From Denitromonas iodatirespirans (GTDB lineage Bacteria > Pseudomonadota > Gammaproteobacteria > Burkholderiales > Rhodocyclaceae), in assembly GCF_018524365.1 (NCBI RefSeq), contig NZ_JAEKFT010000001.1, positions 62,001 through 126,000 of the forward strand: a DNA stretch of 64,000 bases. Reading direction: 5' to 3'. The position numbers and the translations under genes are program-made. The notes under the pieces are model-generated. The model searched no databases. It saw only the letters and a program-made list of their open reading frames with translations, and was not told the DNA's origin. This document shows positions 56,676 to 64,000 of the stretch, in pieces (position 1 is the first letter of the stretch; each line of letters opens with the position of its first letter).

Positions 56676-57128
56676 ATGGGCACACTCACCGACATTCTTT
56701 CTCTGGCGCAGCAACGCGCCCGCGATCTGAACCTCCCCTACGCTGGCGCACTGACGCCCGCCGAGGCTCATCAGGTGTGGCAGGCGGCCCCCGGCGCGCG
56801 CCTGATCGACGTGCGCACCCGCGCCGAATGGGACTGGGTCGGGCGCATCCCCGGCGCGGCGGAAATCGAATGGATGAGCTACCCCGGCAATCAGCCGAAC
56901 GCGCATTTCCTCACCGAACTCAAGCGCCAGATCGACCCCGAAGCGCTGACGCTGTTCATCTGCCGCAGCGGCCAGCGCTCGAGCAAGGCCGCCGCCGTGG
57001 CCACCGAGGCCGGCTACAGCAACTGCTACAACGTGCTCGAAGGCTTCGAAGGCGACAAGGACGCCCTCGGCCATCGCAATGCCATCGGCGGCTGGCGCAA
57101 GGCCGGCCTGCCCTGGCAGCAGGGCTGA
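56676..57128 (+). CDS. rhodanese-like domain protein
   Basis: A 150-residue single rhodanese domain with an N-terminal helix of about 25 residues. LIDVRTRAEWDWVGRIPGA and the active-site loop CRSGQRS with Cys96 are intact, so sulfurtransferase activity is likely. It has no signal peptide. It is divergent from the CDF gene and reads towards nadA, 54 bases downstream, with which it may be co-transcribed. Confidence 0.9.
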   Translation: MGTLTDILSLAQQRARDLNLPYAGALTPAEAHQVWQAAPGARLIDVRTRAEWDWVGRIPGAAEIEWMSYPGNQPNAHFLTELKRQIDPEALTLFICRSGQRSSKAAAVATEAGYSNCYNVLEGFEGDKDALGHRNAIGGWRKAGLPWQQG

Positions 57129-57182
57129 ACTCGCGCCCTCGTCAAACGGTCTGACCCCACGTAACCGAACACAAGGATCGAC

Positions 57183-58283
57183 ATGGAAGTCGCCACCATC
57201 AGCTTTGACCGATTCAACACCCTGAAGGACGAGGACGCCCAGGCGCGCATCCGCGCCGCCCGCGCCAAACTCGGCGACAAGGCCGTGCTGCTGTGCCATC
57301 ACTACCAGCGCGCCGACGTCTATCAGCACGCCGACCTCACCGGCGACTCGCTCAAGCTGGCCAAGCTGGCCTCGGAGACCGATGCCGAATACATCGTTTT
57401 CTGCGGCGTGCACTTCATGGCCGAGGTGGCCGACATCCTGTCGAGCGACAAGCAGATCGCCATCCTGCCCGACTTGGCCGCCGGCTGTTCGATGGCCGAC
57501 ATGGCCAACCTCGCCAAGGTCGAGCGCTGCTGGCGCGAGCTGACCGAAGTGCTCGGCAATCCGGACGAAGTCATCACCCCGGTCACCTACATCAACTCGG
57601 CCGCCGACCTGAAGGCCTTCTGCGGCGAGCACGGCGGCATCGTGTGCACCTCGACCAACGCGCCGACCATTCTCGACTGGTCATTCAAGCAACGCGAGAA
57701 GGTGCTGTTCTTCCCCGACCAACATCTGGGTCGCTGGACCGGCTACAAGCAGGACATCCCGCTCGACGAAATGCTGGTGTGGGATCCGGACCAGGAATAT
57801 GGCGGCCTGACGCCCGAGCAAATCAAGAAGGCGCGCATCCTGCTGTGGAAAGGCCACTGCTCGGTGCACCAGATGTTCCAGGAGAGCCACATCCGCCGCT
57901 GGCGCATGCAGCATCCGGACGGTTTCGTGATCTCCCACCCCGAGAGCAACCTTGAGGTGTGCAAGGCCTCCGACTATGTCGGCTCGACCGAATACATCAT
58001 CAAGACCATCCAGGCCGGCGCTCCCAACACCCACTGGCTGGTGGGCACCGAGTTGAACCTGGTCAATCGCCTGGCCGAAGAGATGAAGCCCGAAGGCAAG
58101 GTGGTGCAGTTCATGGCACCGACGGTGTGCATGTGCTCGACCATGCAGCGCATCGACCCCCAGCACCTGGCCTGGACGCTGGAAAACCTCGTTGACGGCA
58201 AAGTGGTCAATCGCATCAGCGTGCCGCCGCACGAGGCCGAACTGGCCAAGGTGGCGCTCGACCGCATGCTCGCCGTGTCCTGA
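57183..58283 (+). CDS. nadA: quinolinate synthase NadA
   Basis: A 366-residue quinolinate synthase, an Fe-S enzyme condensing iminoaspartate and dihydroxyacetone phosphate for NAD synthesis. Family blocks are LLCHHYQRADVYQHADLTGD, FCGVHFMAEVADIL, FFPDQHLGRWTGYK, KGHCSVHQMF and APTVCMCSTMQRI, which include the cluster cysteines. It ends at a strong bidirectional terminator. No nadB or nadC is in the window. Confidence 0.95.
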   Translation: MEVATISFDRFNTLKDEDAQARIRAARAKLGDKAVLLCHHYQRADVYQHADLTGDSLKLAKLASETDAEYIVFCGVHFMAEVADILSSDKQIAILPDLAAGCSMADMANLAKVERCWRELTEVLGNPDEVITPVTYINSAADLKAFCGEHGGIVCTSTNAPTILDWSFKQREKVLFFPDQHLGRWTGYKQDIPLDEMLVWDPDQEYGGLTPEQIKKARILLWKGHCSVHQMFQESHIRRWRMQHPDGFVISHPESNLEVCKASDYVGSTEYIIKTIQAGAPNTHWLVGTELNLVNRLAEEMKPEGKVVQFMAPTVCMCSTMQRIDPQHLAWTLENLVDGKVVNRISVPPHEAELAKVALDRMLAVS

Positions 58284-58295
58284 ACGGCCTCTTGC

Positions 58296-58331
58296 AAAAA
58301 GAACGGCGCCGAGACGGCGCCGTTCTTTTTT
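58296..58331. terminator. bidirectional terminator between nadA and the heme-type chemoreceptor gene
   Basis: A perfect ten-base stem GAACGGCGCC/GGCGCCGTTC has a five-base loop, with AAAAA on the left and TTTTTT on the right. It serves the convergent genes ending at 58283 and 58340. Confidence 0.9.
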
Positions 58332-58339
58332 GCGTTGCC

Positions 58340-60034
58340 TCAGACCCGGAAGCGATCGACCGAGGTCTTCAGGTCCGTCGCCAGCCGCCGCAAGGACTCT
58401 GCCGCCTCTGCCGTGTGCGCCACCGCCGCAGCGTTCTCGTCGGTGGCCCGGGCGATCTGCTCGACATGCTGGGCGATGGTGTGGCTGGCAGCGGTCTGCT
58501 CCTTGACCGAGCCGGATATCTCCACCATGCCCTGCGCCGCACGGGTCGCCGCATCGCCGGCCGCCGCCATGATGCCGTTCATGCCGTTCAGGTGTGTCCG
58601 GCCGGCATCGAGCGCCGCCGTTCCCTGCGCGACGGCGTTCTCGACCGACTTCGACTGATCCGCCAGCGAGGCGGTCACCCGGTCGATCTCCTTCGCCGCC
58701 TTGGCCGATTTTTCGGCCAGCTTGCGCACCTCGTCGGCCACAACCGCGAAGCCCCGCCCCTGCTCGCCGGCGCGCGCCGCTTCGATCGCGGCGTTGAGCG
58801 CCAGCAGGTTGGTCTGCTCGGCGATCTCGGTGACTTGCCCGGTCATGTCTTCGATGCTGCGCGTGCGCGCCACGAACTCGGTCACCGAGTCGGCAATCGC
58901 CTGTACCGCAGCGTCGGTCCGCTGCAACTCGGTGGACAGGCCCATCAAGGTTTTTTGCCCATCGCGCGCCTGCGCCAGACTGTCCCCGGCCACGACCGAC
59001 ACCTCGTCGGCATGATCGGCCACCGTGCTCACGCTCACCGACATCTGCTCCATCGCCGCCGCCGTCTCGGCCGCGGCATCGGCCTGTGACGTGGAGGCCG
59101 CGCGCACCTGCTCGGCCGCCGCGCTCAGGCGTTCGGCCGCGCCGTCCACCGCCTCGGCATTGCCGCGCACCCCGCGGATGATGTCGTTGAGCGAGTCGAG
59201 CAGGTGATTGAAGCTGCCCGAAATCCGCGCCAGCTCGCCAGTACCCTCCGGCGCCCGCACCCGCAGATCGCAGTTGAGCTGCACTTGATGGGCCGCCGCG
59301 CTGAGCGCCTCGGCACTTTTCGACACGCGTCGCGCCACCGCCCAAGCCAGCGCCGCAATCACCAGCGCACCGCCGAGGATCAGCGCCACCACGGCGCCGA
59401 CCCCGCCGTTGATTTCATTGGCAATGCCATCGATCGGCACGGTGACGCCGATCACGCCGCGCAGATCACCCACCTGCCAGTCGTTCTTCGGCGTTTCCGG
59501 ATGGCTGTTGTGACACCCCACGCAGCCCTCGGCCATGCGGTCGCCGACGGCATAGCGCAGCGACAGCCGACCGTTGAGGGTCTCGACCCGGCTGAACGGC
59601 GTTGTCGGATCCTTCTCCAGCGCCGCCATCGCCGCCTGCTCGAAATCATCGTAGCGCTCGGTCTTGGCCCGGTGCGGGAACGGGAAACGGCTGAACAGGC
59701 GCACCTGCATGCCCTCGTGGTCGCGCGCGATGCTCTCGCCCAGCGTCTTGACCAGCGTGGCCGGCAAAGGCAGCACATTATCGTGCTCCATGAAATCGTA
59801 GTTGAGCGTGGCCCCCGCCTTACGGGCGCGGCTGACGATTTCTTTGGTGTAGAAGGCACGCAGCGAAATGATCTGGTCGGCCACCGCCGAGGCGGTGTTG
59901 ATACCGGCCGCCGTCGCCGTGTCGGCGCGCATCTGGTTGAGGAGCAGCATCACGGCCGCCATCACCACCAGACCGCTGAGCGCGACCGGGACCAAAAACT
60001 GACGGGCCAGCCCCATCCGGTTGAACCACTTCAT
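58340..60034 (-). CDS. methyl-accepting chemotaxis protein with heme-binding DUF3365 sensor
   Basis: A 564-residue chemoreceptor. A membrane segment at about residues 12-33 is followed by a periplasmic DUF3365 (Tll0287-like) sensor with the c-type heme motif Cys171-V-G-Cys174-His175. A second membrane segment lies at about 211-235, then HAMP and a signalling domain with [20 protein letters not shown]. It probably senses redox state, oxygen or NO through the covalent heme. ATG 60034 is preferred over 60067. A sigma-28 promoter lies upstream. Confidence 0.9.
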   Translation of the reverse strand: MKWFNRMGLARQFLVPVALSGLVVMAAVMLLLNQMRADTATAAGINTASAVADQIISLRAFYTKEIVSRARKAGATLNYDFMEHDNVLPLPATLVKTLGESIARDHEGMQVRLFSRFPFPHRAKTERYDDFEQAAMAALEKDPTTPFSRVETLNGRLSLRYAVGDRMAEGCVGCHNSHPETPKNDWQVGDLRGVIGVTVPIDGIANEINGGVGAVVALILGGALVIAALAWAVARRVSKSAEALSAAAHQVQLNCDLRVRAPEGTGELARISGSFNHLLDSLNDIIRGVRGNAEAVDGAAERLSAAAEQVRAASTSQADAAAETAAAMEQMSVSVSTVADHADEVSVVAGDSLAQARDGQKTLMGLSTELQRTDAAVQAIADSVTEFVARTRSIEDMTGQVTEIAEQTNLLALNAAIEAARAGEQGRGFAVVADEVRKLAEKSAKAAKEIDRVTASLADQSKSVENAVAQGTAALDAGRTHLNGMNGIMAAAGDAATRAAQGMVEISGSVKEQTAASHTIAQHVEQIARATDENAAAVAHTAEAAESLRRLATDLKTSVDRFRV

Positions 60035-60080
60035 GACACCATCCTGTATCCCGACACGGGCATTCATTACGATGGGGCTG

Positions 60081-60107
60081 CTTACGTCGCCCGGACGGGC
60101 GACTTGA
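60081..60107 (-). promoter_or_regulatory. probable sigma-28 promoter of the heme-type chemoreceptor
   Basis: The minus strand reads TCAAGTCG, 11 bases, GACGTAAG. The spacing equals that of the flgM and 30651 promoters, and the -10 element differs from the flgM GCCGTAAC at two positions. Confidence 0.5.
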
Positions 60108-60298
60108 TGGTGTCAAGCGGCCATTGCAGGACTTTGTGTCGAAAAATTGACAGGCATCAACCGGACTAGCACTCGGCCGTTGCCAGATCGCGCCGCAGCG
60201 CGGCCGGCGCTGGGCCGACCCTGCGAGCCAGCCTCCTTTTCGTCGCAGTCTGGTATACCTTTCGAGACCAAGTGCTCAGCCGGGGATCCTCGTCCGCC

Positions 60299-61048
60299 AT
60301 GGATTTGCGCATCTGCACCTACAACATCCACAAGGGCTTTTCGCAGTTCAATCGCCGCATGGTGATTCACGATCTGCGCGACCGCCTGCGCCAGCTGGAT
60401 GTGGACATCGTCTTTTTGCAGGAAGTACAGGGCATGCACTTCCGCCACGCCAGCCGCCACCCCGACTGGCCGACCGAGCCGCAGCACGAGTTTCTCGCGC
60501 GCGACATCTGGCCGGCGAGCGCCTATGGCGGCAACGCGATCTACGATCACGGCCACCATGGCAACGCGGTGCTCAGCCGCTATCCGATCCTCAGCAGCCA
60601 CAACCAGGACGTGTCCGATCACCGCTTCGAGCGCCGCGGCCTGCTCCATTGCGAGATCGCGCCGGGCCCGGACCTGCCGACAATCCACTGCGTGTGTGTC
60701 CACCTGGGCCTGATGGCGGGCAGCCGGCGGCGCCAGATGGATGCCCTGGCGCGACGCATGGAGGAGTTGGTCGGCAACGATGCGCCGTTGATCATCGCCG
60801 GCGATTTCAACGACTGGCGCAACCATGCCGAAGCGCTGCTGGCCGAGCGGCTCGGTGTGCGCGAGGTTTTCGGCAGCGCCGGCGGCACGCCGGCGCGCAG
60901 CTACCCCAGCCGGCTGCCGGTGCTGCGTCTCGACCGCATCTATGTGCGCGGGCTCGACGTGTGCGCCAGCCAGGTCCATTTCGGTCTGCCGTGGTCGCGC
61001 ATCTCCGACCATGCCGTGCTGACCGCCCAACTGGCCTGGCCCACGTGA
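60299..61048 (+). CDS. endonuclease/exonuclease/phosphatase (EEP) family protein, YbhP-like
   Basis: A 249-residue EEP-fold metallo-phosphodiesterase. Motifs are CTYNIHKGF, VFLQEVQG with the metal Glu, HLGLMAGSRRRQMDAL, IIAGDFNDWRNH and LDRIYVRG, ending WSRISDHAVLTAQL with the catalytic His. Position directly before clsB matches E. coli ybhP-clsB, so it may work on phospholipid head groups. There is no signal peptide. ATG 60299 starts the conserved region; the 264-base gap upstream holds only the chemoreceptor promoter. Confidence 0.88.
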   Translation: MDLRICTYNIHKGFSQFNRRMVIHDLRDRLRQLDVDIVFLQEVQGMHFRHASRHPDWPTEPQHEFLARDIWPASAYGGNAIYDHGHHGNAVLSRYPILSSHNQDVSDHRFERRGLLHCEIAPGPDLPTIHCVCVHLGLMAGSRRRQMDALARRMEELVGNDAPLIIAGDFNDWRNHAEALLAERLGVREVFGSAGGTPARSYPSRLPVLRLDRIYVRGLDVCASQVHFGLPWSRISDHAVLTAQLAWPT

Positions 61049-62235
61049 TCACGCCCAATCTGTGGCCGCACTTCAGCCAGGGCAATGCCGTCACCTTGCT
61101 GGAGAACGGGGCGGAGTTCTTTCCGGCGCTGGCCTCCAGCATCGACCATGCTCGGCACGAGATCTTCCTCGAAACCTACATTTTCCGCGACGATCGCATT
61201 GGCCAGATGATCGCCGACGCACTCGCGCGCGCCGCCGAGCGTGGCGTCAGCGTGAGCCTGCTGGTCGACGGCTTCGGCAGCCGCGATTTCGTCGCGCGAC
61301 GGATGGACGAACTGCTCGAGCGCGGCGTGCGCATGCTGGTCTATCGGCGCGAACTGGGCCGCCTGCTGCTGCGCCGGCACCGGCTGCGCCGCCTGCATCG
61401 CAAGCTGGCCGTCATCGACGGGCGGATCGCCTTCATTGGCGGCATCAACATCGTCGACGATCACAACACCGCCCTGCCCGACCATCCGCGTCACGACTAT
61501 GCGGTCATGGTCGAGGGCCCGCTATTGCAACCGATCCACGACAGCACCCGGCATCTCTGGGAGCTGGTGGCCTGGGCCAGCTTTCGCCAGCGCCTGCGCC
61601 TGAAAGACACCGTGCCGCCGCGCACCGATCCCGCCGGCAACGTCAAGGCCGCATTCGTCATCCGCGACAACCTGCGTCATCGCCGCGACATCGAAACCGC
61701 CTATCTGCGAGCAATTGCACGCGCCACCGACGAAGTCGTCATCGCCAACGCGTATTTCCTGCCGGGCCGCCGGGTGCGCAAGGCGCTGACGTCTGCCGCC
61801 GAACGGGGCGTGCGCGTGATCATCCTGCTGCAGGGGCGGGTCGAGTACGCCCTGCAGCACATGGCCACCCAGGCCCTCTACCCGGCGCTGATGCGCCATG
61901 GCGTACGCATCTTCGAGTATCGCCGCAGCTTTCTGCATGCCAAGGTGGCGGTGATCGACGGGCACTGGGCAACCGTCGGCTCAAGCAACTTCGACCCCTT
62001 CAGCCTGCTCCTGGCCCGCGAAGGCAATGTCATCGTCCGGGACCAAGCCTTTGCCACCCGCCTGCGCGAGCGGCTCGAACATGCCATGCATGACGGTGCG
62101 GTCGAACTCAAGCCCCCCCACTGGCGCCGCAAGGCACTGCTGACACGGCTCTTTCACTGGATGGCCTACGGCTTGGTGCGCGTGGCGATCGGGCTTTCGG
62201 GCTATGCCAACGAGCGGCTGCCCCGCAAGCGCTGA
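61045..62235 (+). CDS. clsB: cardiolipin synthase ClsB
   Basis: A 396-residue phospholipase-D superfamily enzyme. There are two HKD motifs: HRKLAVIDGRIAFIGGINIV (first) and HAKVAVIDGHWATVGSSNFD (second). It lacks the N-terminal membrane hairpins of ClsA, which fits ClsB. It joins phosphatidylglycerol molecules, or PG and PE, to make cardiolipin and may also make PG. The start is GTG 61045, overlapping the upstream stop as GTGA. Confidence 0.92.
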   Translation: MITPNLWPHFSQGNAVTLLENGAEFFPALASSIDHARHEIFLETYIFRDDRIGQMIADALARAAERGVSVSLLVDGFGSRDFVARRMDELLERGVRMLVYRRELGRLLLRRHRLRRLHRKLAVIDGRIAFIGGINIVDDHNTALPDHPRHDYAVMVEGPLLQPIHDSTRHLWELVAWASFRQRLRLKDTVPPRTDPAGNVKAAFVIRDNLRHRRDIETAYLRAIARATDEVVIANAYFLPGRRVRKALTSAAERGVRVIILLQGRVEYALQHMATQALYPALMRHGVRIFEYRRSFLHAKVAVIDGHWATVGSSNFDPFSLLLAREGNVIVRDQAFATRLRERLEHAMHDGAVELKPPHWRRKALLTRLFHWMAYGLVRVAIGLSGYANERLPRKR

Positions 62236-62238
62236 GGA

Positions 62239-62724
62239 TCAGCGCGACCGGGCCGGCGACGGCGCCACCGGCCGCTTGCTGGAGATCACGCCGGTATTCA
62301 CGCCAAACCAGCCGAGTCCGCCGAACAGCCGCGCATACTCGATCTTCACGCAGCGATCCATGACCACCTGCAGCCCCGCCGCCTCGGCACGCTCGACCGC
62401 TTCGTGATTGATCACGCCGAGCTGCATCCACAGCGTGCGCGCCCCGATGGCGATGGCGTCGTCGACCAGGGGCATGATCTCCTCCGATTTGCGGAAACAA
62501 TCGACCATATCCACCGGCACCGGCACATCGCGCAGGCTGGCATAGCAGGTCTGGCCAAGCACCTCGTCATAGGCCGGGTTGACCGGAATGATGGTGTAGC
62601 CATGCTGCTGCATGTACTGCGCGGCAAAGAAACTGGGGCGATGCCACTTGGCGGACAGCCCCACCACGGCAATCGTCCGGGTTTGCGCCAGCACCCGGCG
62701 CAGGCCGTCGGCGTCATCGATCAT
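62239..62724 (-). CDS. CoA-binding domain protein (YccU family)
   Basis: A 161-residue small Rossmann-fold protein of the CoA_binding_2 (YccU) family. Signatures are TIAVVGLSAKWHRPSFFAAQ, YTIIPVNPAYDEVLGQTCYA, DCFRKSEEIMPLVDDAIAIG and WMQLGVINHEA. It probably binds CoA or another nucleotide; the physiological role is unknown. Its start overlaps the end of gluQRS by 11 bases. It converges tightly on clsB (three bases between stops). Confidence 0.88.
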   Translation of the reverse strand: MIDDADGLRRVLAQTRTIAVVGLSAKWHRPSFFAAQYMQQHGYTIIPVNPAYDEVLGQTCYASLRDVPVPVDMVDCFRKSEEIMPLVDDAIAIGARTLWMQLGVINHEAVERAEAAGLQVVMDRCVKIEYARLFGGLGWFGVNTGVISSKRPVAPSPARSR

Positions 62725-63646
62725 AGTCGCTCCTTGCATGAACGGCCGCGCTGCGCGGCACGGCTTCGAGTGACCAGTGAGCCTGCGCCCACGGCCAGAT
62801 TTCTGCAAGCGGCGCACCCGCCAGTTCGGCGGGCGGCCGCTGGCCGAGACAGGTGAGTGCATCGAGCACCACCTGCGCGGCGGGAAAGTCATCGACCGCC
62901 CGCGCCAGCGACTGTTTCGACAGCTTCTGACCGCCGACGTCGACCACCACCGGCAGATGCGAATAGCACGGCGTCGGCACGCCGAGCGCCTGTTGCAGCG
63001 CGATCTGGCGCGCCGTCGAGGGCAGCAGGTCGATACCGCGCACCACCTCGGTCACGCCGGCCGCCGCATCGTCGACCACCACCGCCAGCTGGTAGGCGAA
63101 CAGGCCGTCGGCGCGCAGCAGCACGAAGTCGCCGACGTCGGCCGCCACATCCTCGGCCACATCGCCCTGCACCCCATCGGCGAAGCGGACCACGCCCGGT
63201 GTCACCGCAAAGCGCCAGGCGCGCGCCGTCTGTCCGGCCGGCAGGCCCGCTCGGCAGGTGCCCGGATAGCGCGCCGAGCCGTCGGCGGCCCGCGGCGCGT
63301 CGGCCAGCATCTTGCGCGTGCACGCGCAGCCATACACCCGGCCGCCATCGCGCAATGCCTGCAACGCCTCGGCATAGGCGTCGAGTCGGTCGTGCTGCCA
63401 CACCGGCGTGCCGTCCCACTCGAAGCCCAGATGCTCGAGCGTACGCAGAATACCCTCGCCGGCCCCAGGCACGGCGCGCGGTGCGTCGACATCCTCGATG
63501 CGCACCAACCAGCGCCCACCGGCCGAGCGGGCCGCCAGATAGCTGCCCACCGCCGCCACGACGGAGCCAAAATGCAACGGCCCGGTCGGCGACGGAGCGA
63601 AGCGTCCCACCGGACAAAGCGTGCGCGAATTCGTCATGGCCGACAT
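62714..63646 (-). CDS. gluQ: glutamyl-Q tRNA(Asp) synthetase GluQRS
   Basis: A 310-residue GluRS-like enzyme without the anticodon-binding domain, the mark of GluQRS. The HIGH-like motif is FAPSPTGPLHFGS and the KMSKS-like motif is QKLSKQS. The zinc ligands Cys-x-Cys (GCACTRKM), Tyr and Cys (RYPGTCRAG) are present. It attaches glutamate to queuosine at position 34 of tRNA(Asp). ATG 63646 or 63637 may be used. It is divergent from the truncated membrane-protein gene at the window end. Confidence 0.94.
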   Translation of the reverse strand: MSAMTNSRTLCPVGRFAPSPTGPLHFGSVVAAVGSYLAARSAGGRWLVRIEDVDAPRAVPGAGEGILRTLEHLGFEWDGTPVWQHDRLDAYAEALQALRDGGRVYGCACTRKMLADAPRAADGSARYPGTCRAGLPAGQTARAWRFAVTPGVVRFADGVQGDVAEDVAADVGDFVLLRADGLFAYQLAVVVDDAAAGVTEVVRGIDLLPSTARQIALQQALGVPTPCYSHLPVVVDVGGQKLSKQSLARAVDDFPAAQVVLDALTCLGQRPPAELAGAPLAEIWPWAQAHWSLEAVPRSAAVHARSDYDR

Positions 63647-63766
63647 GCTAAACCAAGGTCACGCACCGGACACCGGGCGAATCCCTATAACTAACGCTCA
63701 ATATCCAGCACCGCACAATGCGTCGATAATTTGCCCCGACACTTCCCGTGATACCGGACGGTCGGC

Positions 63767-64000
63767 ATGGATGTTTCGCTCCCCAGGCATCGCCACAGAC
63801 ACGCAGGTCGACTCGACCTGGCGCGGCGTGCGCACGCCGAAGCGCTGCGCCTGCAAGCGGTCACCGCGCGGGCCGGCATCCTGGCCCTGCTGGTCGGTGT
63901 CTTCGGCGCGCTGGCCTGGTTGTGGCCAGTCATGGCGCCCGCCGTTCTGCTGGCCTGGGGCGCCATCATGGGGGTCGGCATCCTGACCTCGCGCCACTTG
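63767..64000 (+). CDS. membrane protein, 3' partial (N-terminus only)
   Basis: An open frame of 78 codons runs without a stop into the window end. ATG 63767 is the first ATG after an in-frame TGA at 63749. The product starts with a basic cytoplasmic segment (SLPRHRHRHAGRLDLARRAH), followed by two adjacent hydrophobic helices (about residues 37-53 and 56-74). This layout is common at the start of sensor kinases or GGDEF proteins, but nothing visible identifies it. Confidence 0.5.
   Translation, partial: MDVSLPRHRHRHAGRLDLARRAHAEALRLQAVTARAGILALLVGVFGALAWLWPVMAPAVLLAWGAIMGVGILTSRHL

Noticed and set aside
60649-62235. Longer N-terminal reading of ClsB overlapping the EEP gene
   Set aside because: The EEP protein is conserved to its stop, and ClsB similarity starts at GTG 61045 with a GTGA overlap.
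63621-63986. Plus-strand frame starting inside the gluQRS 5' end
   Set aside because: It uses a GTG inside gluQRS, has a Trp/Cys/Arg-rich shadow-like tail, and competes with the frame from 63767 that encodes two clean membrane helices.

Overview
The window looks like a chromosomal segment of a GC-rich betaproteobacterium, most plausibly of the Rhodocyclales (Azoarcus/Thauera/Zoogloea-like). The basis is the high GC, the betaproteobacterial cell-division and cofactor genes (zapD-yacG-coaE), the motC/motD-type stator genes, a heme-binding chemoreceptor, and compact palindromic intergenic repeats. The taxonomic placement is inference; no rRNA, tRNA, CRISPR array, transposase gene or prophage was seen.

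Layout. 1-5.3 kb: end of a fused TRAP permease and small housekeeping or unknown-function genes (DUF188, S4, DUF2254, VOC, DUF488, DJ-1/PfpI, DUF4256, a lipoprotein). 5.3-18.2 kb: the flagellar rod/hook cluster, read leftwards flgB-C-D-E-F-G-H-I-J and then flgK-flgL, with flgA, flgM and flgN reading away to the right. 18.2-19.2 kb: two unrecognised genes of visibly lower GC. 19.4-24.9 kb: parE and parC (topoisomerase IV) with a periplasmic binding protein gene between them. 25-29.5 kb: an amino-acid-type binding protein, a membrane diguanylate cyclase, an Lrp regulator divergent from a Gate-domain membrane protein, and a bacteriohemerythrin. 29.6-44.2 kb: a second flagellar block (motD; then motC, fliA, flhG, flhF, flhA, flhB on the same strand) interrupted by a chemoreceptor and by an arsenic operon arsR-arsC-acr3-arsD-arsA. 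44.3-50.6 kb: DUF192, DUF2789, yacG, zapD, coaE, a SPOR protein, a TrpB2-type enzyme, coaX and birA. 50.7-55.3 kb: nitrogen control, glnA-(DUF4124)-ntrB-ntrC. 55.4-64 kb: a CDF transporter, rhodanese, nadA, a heme-type chemoreceptor, an EEP phosphodiesterase with clsB, a CoA-binding protein, gluQRS and the start of a membrane protein cut by the window end.

How it works together. The flagellar promoters show a readable hierarchy. Sites with the geometry of E. coli FlhDC boxes (AAATA-N17-TATT), each 32 nt from a -10-like hexamer, precede flgB, flhF and fliA, with a weaker one before flhB. Sigma-28 promoters precede flgM and both chemoreceptors. An exact sigma-54 consensus precedes motD, and a good one precedes flgK. 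glnA has a textbook sigma-54 promoter with NtrC sites, matching the ntrBC genes next to it. The bacteriohemerythrin has an FNR-type box at class II spacing.

The most unusual structures are two related inverted-repeat elements with a shared core (15667-15933 between flgB and flgC, and 36388-36630 between arsR and motC), a palindromic intergenic repeat lying in frame inside the FlgI signal peptide, and an FlhG homologue that keeps the FlhF-activating DQAxxLR motif but has lost its P-loop.
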